A stretch of DNA of 27,502 bases from positions 1 through 27,502 of the forward strand of contig CAIJKT010000968.1 of NCBI GenBank assembly GCA_903821255.1. Direction: 5' to 3'. The stretch's first letter is position 1. Each line of letters opens with the position of its first letter. Shown one piece after another: positions 7,319 to 14,555 of this stretch. The position numbers and the translations under genes are program-made. The stretch is from an uncultured Lentisphaeria bacterium. Lineage in GTDB: Bacteria > Verrucomicrobiota > Lentisphaeria > Victivallales > Victivallaceae. The notes beneath the pieces were generated by a model. The model made no database searches, was not told where the DNA came from, and was given only the letters and a program-made list of their open reading frames with translations.

Positions 7319-8209
7319 TCAGTTTCCGCCGAGATCAATACCTGAATTTACGGTTGATCCGCCGGTCGCGGTATTGGTTACATTGGTATTATTATTGGAA
7401 ATCTTAGAATCTTTTACCGTTGCGCCGTTCATTATTATCCCGGAATTGACGCGGGATTTGCCATCGGCAATATTGGTTACATCTTTGTTGACGTTCGTAA
7501 TCGTTGAATTCTTAATGGTGGCGTCATCTGCCGCAATCCCGGAATTGATAACCGAGCCGGCGGTGGCGGTGTTGTTCACTTTTTCATTGGTGTTGGTCAG
7601 GACTGAATCCTTAACCGTGGCGCCGGTCACTGCGATGCCGGAATTAATAACGCTTCCATCATCCGCAATATTGGTAACTTTTTTATTGGTATTGGAGATG
7701 GTGGAATTCTTGATGGTGGCGCTGTCAGCCGCAATCCCGGAGTTTATCAGCGAGCCTTTGCTGGCTTTGTTGGTCACACCTTCATTAACGTTGGAGAGCG
7801 TTGAGTTTTTAATGGTGGCATCATTAGCCATAATTCCGGAATTAATAACCGACCCGTCGGTGGCGGTGTTTTCCACTTTGACATTGCGGTTTTCCAGCTT
7901 TGAATCTTTGATGGTGGAATTATTCGCCTGGATGCCGGAATTAATGGTTGAGCCCCCGCTCGCCTTGTTGGTCACGTTCTGGTTGACATTGTCAATAACC
8001 GAATTTTTGATGGTCGAGCCTCTGGCTTCTATCCCGGAATTGACTTTGGAAGCTTCCGTTGCAACGTTGGTAACATCCTGATTGACGTTCTTGATTTCCG
8101 AATTTTTGACGGTCGTGGTGGCCCCGCCGCCCGAACTGACCTGCGTGAGGCTCATTGCCATCGGGATTGCGGTTGCGGTTACGATTACTGCGAGAATTGC
8201 CTTTTTCAT
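7319..8209 (-). CDS. secreted 33-residue-repeat protein, the most regular copy
   Basis: 296 residues. The signal peptide (MKKAILAVIVTATAIPMAMS) is followed by a partial repeat and then seven units of exactly 33 residues (56-286), ending in VNSGIDLGGN. Each unit opens with [IV]NSGI, has a central A-T-[IV]-K-[ND]-S, then N-x-N and a VTNxA segment before a Gly/Ser turn. Asn, Thr, Ser, Ala and Ile/Val dominate; there is no Cys and hardly any aromatic residue. Such strict spacing with alternating polar and aliphatic positions suggests a beta-solenoid rod or an amyloid-type fibre, with one unit per 33 residues forming two or three short strands; this is my inference. GGGGGGAG gives a strong ribosome binding site. 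Two CsgG-like genes lie just upstream, making this a candidate major or minor fibre subunit. Confidence 0.9.
   Translation of the reverse strand: MKKAILAVIVTATAIPMAMSLTQVSSGGGATTTVKNSEIKNVNQDVTNVATEASKVNSGIEARGSTIKNSVIDNVNQNVTNKASGGSTINSGIQANNSTIKDSKLENRNVKVENTATDGSVINSGIMANDATIKNSTLSNVNEGVTNKASKGSLINSGIAADSATIKNSTISNTNKKVTNIADDGSVINSGIAVTGATVKDSVLTNTNEKVNNTATAGSVINSGIAADDATIKNSTITNVNKDVTNIADGKSRVNSGIIMNGATVKDSKISNNNTNVTNTATGGSTVNSGIDLGGN
7352..8044 (-). repeat. seven tandem 99-bp coding repeats
   Basis: Seven in-frame 99-bp units lie head to tail without any insertion or deletion. The NSGI codons recur on + as a CCGGAATT-like string at about 7440, 7543, 7638, 7736, 7834, 7932 and 8034. The similarity at DNA level is enough to allow copy-number change by recombination or slippage. 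Confidence 0.9.
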
Positions 8210-8290
8210 GATCTCCCCCCTTTTTGTTCGTTGACAACTTCCTTAGCTGCAACTTGATTTTAAATTAATCTACCTATCATTAAACAACCG

Positions 8291-8962
8291 TCAGTTTCCT
8301 CCCAGATCAATTCCGGAATTCGCTTTTGCGTCGCTGCCGGTTGCGGTATTTGATACTTTCGTATTCGTTTGCGATATTTTAGCATCTTTGACAGTAGCGC
8401 CATCCGCGGCAATTCCGGTGTTCAGCCTGGCGCCGCCGGTGGCGGTATTTGTTGTATTCGAATTCTGGTTGATAATCGTTGAATTTTTGATGGTCGCGCC
8501 GTCGGCGGCAATTCCGGTATTGATTTTACCGCCCTGGCTTGCCGTGTTTGTCACTCCATTATTGGAATTGACAACTGTCGAATTTTTAATGGTCGCGTTA
8601 TTCGCGCTGATTCCGGAATTGATGACCGAACCGGCGGTGGCGGTGTTTTGCACCGTAATATTGCGATTTTCAATTTTTGAATCTTTGATGGTCGCGTTAT
8701 TGGCTTCCACTCCGGAATTAATGGTTGAGGCCCCGCTCGCTTTATTGGTTACATCCAGATTGGTGTTTTCAATTTTTGAATTCGCGATAACGGAACCCTT
8801 CGCCGTTATCCCGGAGTTGATTTTAGACCCTTCCTGTGCGGTATTGGTAACATTCTGATTTACATTCTTAACATCCGAATTTTTCAGATTGACATATGAT
8901 AGTCCCGCCGCCATGGGCATCGCCAGGGCAGTAATAACTAAAGAGTAAATGATCTTTTTCAT
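8291..8962 (-). CDS. secreted 33-residue-repeat protein behind a perfect promoter
   Basis: 223 residues: signal peptide (MKKIIYSLVITALAMPMAAG), a partial repeat (VNLKNSDVKNVNQNVTNTAQEGSK) and five full units (48-213; four of 33 residues, the last of 34), closed by ANSGIDLGGN. The units open with INSG[IV] or [IL]NTGI and share the A-T-[IV]-K-[ND] core with the protein at 7319. The two proteins are close paralogues: the signal peptides, the KNVNQ lead-in and the last eight residues are nearly the same. The two proteins could be major and minor subunits, as CsgA and CsgB are in curli; that is inference. The gene has its own consensus sigma70 promoter 60-90 nt upstream, so it is probably the most highly expressed member. 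GAGGC lies about 8 nt before the ATG. Confidence 0.9.
   Translation of the reverse strand: MKKIIYSLVITALAMPMAAGLSYVNLKNSDVKNVNQNVTNTAQEGSKINSGITAKGSVIANSKIENTNLDVTNKASGASTINSGVEANNATIKDSKIENRNITVQNTATAGSVINSGISANNATIKNSTVVNSNNGVTNTASQGGKINTGIAADGATIKNSTIINQNSNTTNTATGGARLNTGIAADGATVKDAKISQTNTKVSNTATGSDAKANSGIDLGGN
8324..8821 (-). repeat. five tandem coding repeats of 99 bp (last 102 bp)
   Basis: Four exact 99-bp units followed by one unit with an extra codon (the GSDAK region). The coded units belong to the same family as those at 7352-8044. Confidence 0.85.
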
Positions 8963-9025
8963 AAATCAGCCTCTTCGATCAATATTGAATACTTCAGAAT
9001 TAACCCGCAATTAAGAATACTAAAC

Positions 9026-9054
9026 ATTATACATCATAAATATTGTGTTGTCAA
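9026..9054 (-). promoter_or_regulatory. perfect sigma70 promoter
   Basis: On - the sequence is TTGACA (9049-9054), exactly 17 nt, TATAAT (9026-9031): 12 of 12 consensus positions at the optimal spacing. It starts directly after the stop of the CsgG-like gene and leaves a leader of about 55 nt before the ATG at 8962. It should give strong transcription of the two main repeat genes relative to the export lipoproteins upstream. Confidence 0.85.
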
Positions 9055-9058
9055 TCAT

Positions 9059-10519
9059 TTACCATTCAGTATCCTTTTTGAACGGATTCAGCGGCGCTTC
9101 CTTTTTGGCCGCCGCCGGCGCTGTCTGTCTTGGCGGCGCCGCCGGTTCCTGCTGCGGTTGCGGCGCGGCGGCCGACGCGGCGTTCTGGTTCTGAGCGCCG
9201 GCAAGCTGAGTATCAATCCGGCCGATCATATCTTTCGGGTCCGGCTGATCCGGCAGCAAAAGCGACGCCTGCCGGTAAAGTTCTCTCGCCTGCGGCAATC
9301 CGCCCTGCTTGTAAAGGTTATCCGCCTGCTCAATCAAGCTGTTGTACTGAGCTATTTTTTTACTGGTGTCCTCCTGAGATTTCTGTACAACTTCATTCTG
9401 CTCTTTCTGATATCTGCGAATGCGCTTTCTGGATTCTTCGAGCGGCACGGTTTCCCATAACTTCAGGAATAACGAAGCATAATCCGGGCAATTGTAATAT
9501 TTCATTCTTTCCTTGATGATTGCCAGTTCTTTGTCGGAAACCCCGGCAGCCGAGCGTTCAATGCCAGGAGTTCCGTGGAAAAACAGAAATTCTTTCAAAT
9601 ATGTATACTGCTGTGCCTGATTCAACGTTTCAAACTCCTCTTTCAGCCTGGCCAGCATCCTGGCATCCGGGGGTGCGCCTTCCACGCAGGTCCAGTATGG
9701 AACATCAAAATATTTGCCCAGAACTTCCAGTACGCTAAGATCCACCAGCAGGCGCAATGCCTGGTATTTCCCCTGTTTCTTGTTCAATGAATAATCAAAA
9801 GTAAAGCCGTTGCCTTCAAAGAAGAAACCGACTGACCAGCCTAGTTCGGTCTTGCGCAGATTTATGGAATTTATCGTCTGAACTCCTGAAAGATAAGTCT
9901 GGGTCTGATATTCCATCAATTGCAGATCAAGGGTCATCCGTGAGATTGCGGACGCTGCTTTATATCCGGCGCCGCCGTCATAGTTATAATTTGAGCCTAA
10001 ATTATCCCCGACATTGGCTTTGGATTTCAATTCCCGCTTTTTCTCTATCAATTCTTTGTCAAATTCCGTAATCCCGCCGGCGATGACAATTTTTGGCAAA
10101 GCGCGCTTAATGTCGCCGCCGGTGGTCGTTTCATTGATAACATAGTTAGGGTCGTATGGCACATAGACGACGGTATTGCCGATTTTGTTTACGGCCGAGC
10201 TTAACATGCCGGAAACGCTGTCCGGCAGATCTTTTTCCGCCGTTTCATTCTTGATTACTTTGCTCTGCACTCTGATCTGGGGAATATTGTATGCTTCAAG
10301 CATCAGTCCGAATTTTTTGAGCGATTCATCATAGACCGTCTGCTTTTGAGTCGCCTTCCCCAGGTCCTTGTCCATGTCCTTGACCTCTTCATCGCTGACA
10401 TGGCCGCTGAACCAGTCAATCACTGAACACGAACACAACAGCAGCGCCGCGCAAATACCGGCTGCCGGAATTACGACCGTCCGGAAAGCTTTTGATCTTG
10501 TTATAATTTTACCATTCAT
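9059..10519 (-). CDS. CsgG/HfaB-like outer-membrane lipoprotein (second copy)
   Basis: 486 residues from the ATG at 10519, which lies inside the end of the upstream paralogue (11-nt overlap); a longer frame from a TTG at 10558 is less likely. The signal peptide ends in LLLCSC, giving a lipid-modified Cys at 29 or 31. Residues about 80-275 follow the CsgG pattern: KIVIAGGITEFDKE, then SRMTLDLQLMEYQTQTYLSGV, and a hydrophobic amphipathic region with GWSVGFFFEGNGFTFDYSLNKKQGKYQALRLLVDLSVLEVLG that aligns by eye with the GVFRFIDYQRLLEGEVGYTSNEPV...AIETGVIFLIN part of E. coli CsgG. CsgG forms a nine-subunit pore that exports curli subunits. The C-terminal extension (about 290-486) is helical, with a TPR-like hairpin (AQYNSLIEQADNLYKQGGLPQARELYRQAS) and a Pro/Ala/Gln-rich tail ending in DTEW. 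Extra C-terminal length is atypical of CsgG. Confidence 0.82.
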   Translation of the reverse strand: MNGKIITRSKAFRTVVIPAAGICAALLLCSCSVIDWFSGHVSDEEVKDMDKDLGKATQKQTVYDESLKKFGLMLEAYNIPQIRVQSKVIKNETAEKDLPDSVSGMLSSAVNKIGNTVVYVPYDPNYVINETTTGGDIKRALPKIVIAGGITEFDKELIEKKRELKSKANVGDNLGSNYNYDGGAGYKAASAISRMTLDLQLMEYQTQTYLSGVQTINSINLRKTELGWSVGFFFEGNGFTFDYSLNKKQGKYQALRLLVDLSVLEVLGKYFDVPYWTCVEGAPPDARMLARLKEEFETLNQAQQYTYLKEFLFFHGTPGIERSAAGVSDKELAIIKERMKYYNCPDYASLFLKLWETVPLEESRKRIRRYQKEQNEVVQKSQEDTSKKIAQYNSLIEQADNLYKQGGLPQARELYRQASLLLPDQPDPKDMIGRIDTQLAGAQNQNAASAAAPQPQQEPAAPPRQTAPAAAKKEAPLNPFKKDTEW

Positions 10520-12098
10520 TTTCTTTGCCTGCCCCCAATACAGTTTTATATTTATCAAGTTTACTGTTGATCGTTTTTAACATTTCCGCCAGTTTCTTAC
10601 TGCCCGGGTCGGCGGCCAGCGCCGCCTGCACCGATTGCAGCGCCTGCTTGTAACCCGCCTGATTGAATGCGGAATTTTCAGCCGCTTTGAATGCGCGTTC
10701 CGCTTCGGCATACAAGTTTGACCGCTGATCAACTTCCGCTTTGGCTTTATCCTTGATTGCCTGGATTTCATTCAGTTTCTGCCGGGGATAAGCTTCTCCG
10801 GAAAACAGTTCCGCAGCCTTGGCATAAAAACCGGCCGCTTCGTCATATTTCTGCTTCCGGAACAATTCGTCACCGCTGGAGACATTTGCATGGAACGAGT
10901 TGATTTTGGCCTGCATCGCGGCTTCCTGCTGCTTTTTATCCTGCTCGGCGGCGGCGGCTTTTATCTTGTTATCCGCTTCGACAACGCGCTGCTTTTCGCG
11001 GTCCTCCCTGACGCGGTAACGCTCTTCGATAGCTACTCTGACCGAGGATTTTTCAACCGGCACCGAGTTCCATAATTTAACATAAAGGTCTGCCATTGAA
11101 GAACATTTTCGGTTGTTCATTTCAGTTCTGATAATCTTTTCTTCAAAACCCTGAATGACCGGAACGTTTCTCTGGACATCGTAACCGTGCAGGAATAACA
11201 TTTTCTTCAACTTGATCGCCTGTTTGTCCTCCGGCAGATATGCGAACTCGTCGCGCAGCCGTTCCGCCATCTTCAGGTCGGGTTCAGCACCGTCAATGCA
11301 CTTCCAGTACGGCACTTCAAACATCTTGCCGAGCAGTTCGATCAAGCTGAATTCCACCACCGTCCGCAATGCGGCATGCACCCCCTGTTTATGTTTGAGA
11401 TCGTAATCGAAAGATGCGCCGTTGCCCATATAATATGCGAAAACTCCCCAGCCCAGCTTGTCTTTGCGCAGGCAAATCGAATTGGAAGTAACCACCCCGG
11501 AAAAGTAAGACTGGGTTTTGTAGTCTAACATGCTTAAATCGATAGTTACTCTGGACAGTCCGCCTTCCGCACTTACATGACCGCCGCCGGACGCGCCGGC
11601 CCAGCCGCCTTCCGCTTCCATCTCGCGCTCTTTTTCAACCATGTCCTGGTCAAAGCCGGTTATGCCGCCGGTAATCACGACTTTAGGATAAATGCGCTGA
11701 ATAGAGCCGCCCGTGGTGGTTTCCCCGATTACATACTGCACGTCATAAGGGATGAAAATCAGCGGCTTCCCGATTTTACTGACAGTGGTTGCAACCATGA
11801 CATAAAGATCGGTGGGAACACTTTGTTCGGCGGTCTGATTGCCAATGTTTTTACTCTGAACAGGAGTATCCGGAATGCCATAACCTTTCAGCATCAGCCC
11901 GAATCTGCCCAGAGATTCTTCAAACACCGTGGTCCGCTTCTCCGCCCGCATGTCTTTTTCCAGGTCTTTAACCTCTTCGTCACCGGTCTGGGCAGTCATC
12001 CAGGCGCATGAACACAAAGTCAGCGCCATGCAGGCGGTACCTCCGGCAACTGCCAGAAAGCCGCAAATTCGAACAAGACTGATTTTCGGATAATGCAT
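10509..12098 (-). CDS. CsgG/HfaB-like outer-membrane lipoprotein (first copy)
   Basis: 529 residues; signal peptide and lipobox-like TLCSC (Cys at 29 or 31). It is paralogous to the next gene along its whole length: EEVKDLEKDM, FEESLGRFGLMLKGYGIP, IPYDVQYVIGETTTGGSI, PKVVITGGITGFDQD, SRVTIDLSMLDYKTQSYFSGV and the block GVHAALRTVVEFSLIELLGKMFEVPYW all have counterparts. The CsgG-like region is about 75-265. The Gly-rich loop at 160-182 is where CsgG has its first membrane hairpin. After it comes a long helical part with a coiled-coil stretch (355-400, many Glu, Lys and Gln) and a TPR-like hairpin (406-435), ending in NEW. By analogy with CsgG and HfaB it should form or contribute to an outer-membrane export pore; two copies suggest a mixed ring or two substrate classes. 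It follows the 12105 repeat gene after 6 nt. Confidence 0.82.
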   Translation of the reverse strand: MHYPKISLVRICGFLAVAGGTACMALTLCSCAWMTAQTGDEEVKDLEKDMRAEKRTTVFEESLGRFGLMLKGYGIPDTPVQSKNIGNQTAEQSVPTDLYVMVATTVSKIGKPLIFIPYDVQYVIGETTTGGSIQRIYPKVVITGGITGFDQDMVEKEREMEAEGGWAGASGGGHVSAEGGLSRVTIDLSMLDYKTQSYFSGVVTSNSICLRKDKLGWGVFAYYMGNGASFDYDLKHKQGVHAALRTVVEFSLIELLGKMFEVPYWKCIDGAEPDLKMAERLRDEFAYLPEDKQAIKLKKMLFLHGYDVQRNVPVIQGFEEKIIRTEMNNRKCSSMADLYVKLWNSVPVEKSSVRVAIEERYRVREDREKQRVVEADNKIKAAAAEQDKKQQEAAMQAKINSFHANVSSGDELFRKQKYDEAAGFYAKAAELFSGEAYPRQKLNEIQAIKDKAKAEVDQRSNLYAEAERAFKAAENSAFNQAGYKQALQSVQAALAADPGSKKLAEMLKTINSKLDKYKTVLGAGKENEW

Positions 12099-12104
12099 TT
12101 AAAG

Positions 12105-12983
12105 TTATTCCACAAATGTTTTAACTTTCTTAACTTTATAATCGCCGCCACTAACGGTCGTGTCGCCGGCGGAACCGCCTTTTTCTTCAACTTTGGCCCT
12201 TTCCTTCGCGCTGACAAACACATTCTTGGTTCCGGTGGGATCAACTCCGCCCTGATCTTTGTAAACTTTGGCTTTATGCTGAATTTTTATTCCTTCAATG
12301 AAATCATCAGAGCCGACGGAGGTTTTAACTTCACGCACCTGCGGGGCTTCCACATTGACATTGCCGATGCTTACACCCGGACGCTCGCCGCCAGTGCCTC
12401 TGGATGAATTCCCGATACCGCCGTAGTCATCGGACTTGACGGAGCCGATGGAATAGTTCCGCCCCATGGCGTCAACATTGCCGACGGTGACGTCTGTTCC
12501 GATTTTCTTATTGCTGACATCGCCTTCAACCGCGCCGACTTTTACGGTGGAGTTGGACGCGTTTATTTCTCCGGCCCGGACTTTCGTGGTAACTTCCGCA
12601 TTACGCGCCCCGCTAAGGTTGACTCCGGTATTTACATCGGCGTTATCCGCATTAATATTGGCTTTGGTGTCAACATTAATCTTGGCTTTGTCAATTACCG
12701 CGCCGTCGGCTTTAACTCCGGTATTCACGGTAGAATTATCCGCCCGGATATTCCCGCTGAATTTATTATCAATCGTGGCATTTCTGATAGTCGAGCCTTT
12801 GATTTGAATTCCGGTATTGACATTGGAACCGTTCCTGGCTTCAGTCGTAACGTTCTCATTCGTGCTGGTAATTTTGGATTGTTTCACGTCAGAAGAGTCG
12901 CTTGACGGCAGGGCATGAATAACATTTCCTGATAACGCCGCCAGAAAAACAGACAATAATATTAGATATTTCCGCTTTCTCAT
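12105..12983 (-). CDS. secreted NTG-repeat protein, first gene of the fibre operon
   Basis: 292 residues. A Sec signal peptide (RKYLILLSVFLAALSGNVIHA) is followed by the family lead-in (SDVKQSKITSTNENVTTEARNGSN) and two units of 31 residues opening VNTGIQIKGSTIRN and VNTGVKADGAVIDK, then a shorter, decayed third (VNTGVNLSGARN). From about residue 130 the repeat signal fades into a Val/Gly/Asn-rich region (VGAVEGDVSNKKIGTDVTVGNVDAMGRNYSIGSVKSDDYGG) and the C-terminal third is charged (KIQHKAKVYKDQGG, AKERAKVEEKGG). It is a diverged relative of the 33-residue-repeat proteins, with a distinct C-terminal domain. This makes it a candidate minor subunit, nucleator or cell-anchoring protein, by analogy only. 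A run of G residues (12991-12997 on +, as C) forms the ribosome binding site. Confidence 0.85.
   Translation of the reverse strand: MRKRKYLILLSVFLAALSGNVIHALPSSDSSDVKQSKITSTNENVTTEARNGSNVNTGIQIKGSTIRNATIDNKFSGNIRADNSTVNTGVKADGAVIDKAKINVDTKANINADNADVNTGVNLSGARNAEVTTKVRAGEINASNSTVKVGAVEGDVSNKKIGTDVTVGNVDAMGRNYSIGSVKSDDYGGIGNSSRGTGGERPGVSIGNVNVEAPQVREVKTSVGSDDFIEGIKIQHKAKVYKDQGGVDPTGTKNVFVSAKERAKVEEKGGSAGDTTVSGGDYKVKKVKTFVE
12636..12821 (-). repeat. two 93-bp coding repeats
   Basis: Two in-frame units encode 31 residues each (VNTGIQIKGS... and VNTGVKADGA...), followed by the start of a third. The unit is two residues shorter than the 33-residue unit of the other three repeat genes. Confidence 0.65.
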
Positions 12984-13347
12984 AAACCATCCCCCCCGAA
13001 TTATGAGCTACTATATTAATAGTTTACACCGTGAAACAGTATCTGGCAAATTAATTTTATAATTTTCCAATATTTGCATGTTCCATGCCGGAAAATATAT
13101 CAGTGAAGTCTCGAATAATGTACGAAAAACAACCACTTTTCGGCAAGAAAGATCGGCATGCACTTGTGTTCCAGTTATCTCTGGCTCTGCTCCAGACAGT
13201 GCTCAGTCGGCTATGTCAGGCATTGTAAATCACGTTCAGATAAAATTAGCGCCTTGTTGTTCGTTTAGAAGCTCAATCGCACGCTCAATTACTTCCCGCA
13301 TTTTCGGCTATATTCATGCTTTTTACCTTCAGTATACAGAACCGCTA
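12984..13347. other. 364-nt intergenic stretch between nifS and the fibre operon
   Basis: No convincing gene is present. It holds the operon promoter (13021-13049). Two short open frames look like possible gene remnants: 36 codons on + at 13118-13228 (MYEKQPLFGKK, then HALVFQLSLALLQTVL) and about 21 codons on - at roughly 13240-13305 (MREVIERAIELLNEQQGANFI). I recognise neither. A near-palindrome TTCaGTATACaGAA lies at 13328-13341, just after nifS. Confidence 0.5.
13021..13049 (-). promoter_or_regulatory. sigma70 promoter of the fibre operon
   Basis: On - the sequence reads TTGCCA (13044-13049), 17 nt, TAAACT (13021-13026), about 40-65 nt before the ATG at 12983. It is a fair but not perfect match, so the operon head should be weaker than the internal promoter at 9026-9054. 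Confidence 0.6.
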
Positions 13348-14535
13348 TTATTTCTCCTGCCAGTACGGGGAATAGGATCTCAACTCGGCGATAATCGGAG
13401 GCAGCGTCTTGATCACAAAATCCACTTCCTCCCCGGTGTTAAACCGGGAGAGGCTGAAACGGATGGTGCCGTGAGCCGAAGTATAGGGAATGCCCATGGC
13501 CCGAAGCACATGGGACGGTTCCAGGCTGCCGGTGGTGCAGGCGCTGCCGCTCGACGCGCAGATGCCGAACTGGTCCAGCCGGAGCAGAATCGCTTCGCCT
13601 TCGATAAACTCAAAGCTTACCGAAGCGGTGTTGGGCAGGCGGTTGTCCAGGTCGGCATTGATTTTTATCGAAGGAATTGATTCAATGATGCCCTTTTCCA
13701 GGCGGTCGCGCAAGGCTTTGACCTGAGTGTTTTCAATGGACAGATTTTCCCCGGCCAGTTCGCAGGCTTTGCCGAGAGCGACAATGCTGGCAGTATTCTC
13801 AGTGCCGCCGCGGCGGCCTTTCTCCTGATGTCCGCCGACGATAAACGGGCGGAAGCGGATGCCGCGCCTGACGTACAGTACACCGATGCCTTTCGGGGCG
13901 TGCAGTTTATGGCCGGACAGGCTCAGCATGTCGATCTGGGACTTCTTCAGATTGATCGGGATTTTGCCGACGGCCTGCACGGCGTCAGTATGAAACAGTG
14001 CGCCGTAGCGGTGCGCCATGGCGGCGATCTCCTCCACCGGATAGATATTGCCGGTTTCGTTATTGGCCCACATGACAGAAACGATAGCGGTATTTTCGTC
14101 TATCAGGTCTTCCAGCCGCTGCAAATCAATCCGGCCTCTGCCGTCAACCGGAGCATAAGCCACTTTATAGCCGCGCCGTTCAAGGTCTTTGCCGACATTC
14201 AGCACGGCGGGGTGTTCGATTTTCGACATCACGACTTTTTTTCTTCTGGGACAGTTTTCCACCGCGCTGTAAATGGCGGCGTTGTCGCTTTCAGTGCCGC
14301 AACTGGTAAAAATAACTTCCGTAAAATTGCCGTGTTCGTCCTGGTGGTCGGCGCCGAGCAGTGCGGCGACCTGCGCCCGGGCTTTTTTGATTTCGGCGGC
14401 GACACTGCCGCCGAACGAGTAAATGCTCGAAGGATTGCCGTAGCGTTCAGAGAAAAACGGCTTCATCGCTTCGAAGACTTCCGGGTCCACCGCGGTAGTC
14501 GCGTTATTGTCAAAATATATTATTCTTTTCTGCAT
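13348..14535 (-). CDS. nifS: cysteine desulfurase NifS/IscS type
   Basis: 395 residues, the usual length for this family. A class V aminotransferase-fold PLP enzyme that takes sulfur from L-cysteine and passes it, as a persulfide, to the NifU scaffold encoded just upstream. Visible features: the N-terminal YFDNNATT, the EHPAVLN substrate region with its PLP-stacking His at about 108, the PLP-binding Lys210 in SLSGHKLHAPKG, the RRGGTEN motif and the catalytic Cys333 in ASSGSACTTGS. The catalytic loop is the long group I type (NifS/IscS) rather than SufS type. It follows nifU after 20 nt on the same strand, so the two are probably one transcript. No other nif genes are visible; this pair most likely serves general Fe-S cluster assembly, as in many anaerobes. 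Confidence 0.96.
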   Translation of the reverse strand: MQKRIIYFDNNATTAVDPEVFEAMKPFFSERYGNPSSIYSFGGSVAAEIKKARAQVAALLGADHQDEHGNFTEVIFTSCGTESDNAAIYSAVENCPRRKKVVMSKIEHPAVLNVGKDLERRGYKVAYAPVDGRGRIDLQRLEDLIDENTAIVSVMWANNETGNIYPVEEIAAMAHRYGALFHTDAVQAVGKIPINLKKSQIDMLSLSGHKLHAPKGIGVLYVRRGIRFRPFIVGGHQEKGRRGGTENTASIVALGKACELAGENLSIENTQVKALRDRLEKGIIESIPSIKINADLDNRLPNTASVSFEFIEGEAILLRLDQFGICASSGSACTTGSLEPSHVLRAMGIPYTSAHGTIRFSLSRFNTGEEVDFVIKTLPPIIAELRSYSPYWQEK

Positions 14536-14555
14536 TTTTTCACCTGCGCCTTTTT

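Noticed and set aside
7352..8821. Regularly spaced repeats reminiscent of a CRISPR array
   Set aside because: Units are 99 bp, contiguous, coding and without unique spacers; there are no cas genes.
7374..8858. Long open frames on + opposite the repeat genes (7374-8081 and 8388-8858) that look like hydrophobic membrane proteins
   Set aside because: They are antisense images of the Asn/Ile/Thr-rich repeats; they lack a start context and repeat with the same 99-bp period.
13078..13680. A 200-codon open frame on + running into nifS
   Set aside because: Its second half is antisense to the certain nifS gene and its product shows no domain; no ribosome binding site is visible.
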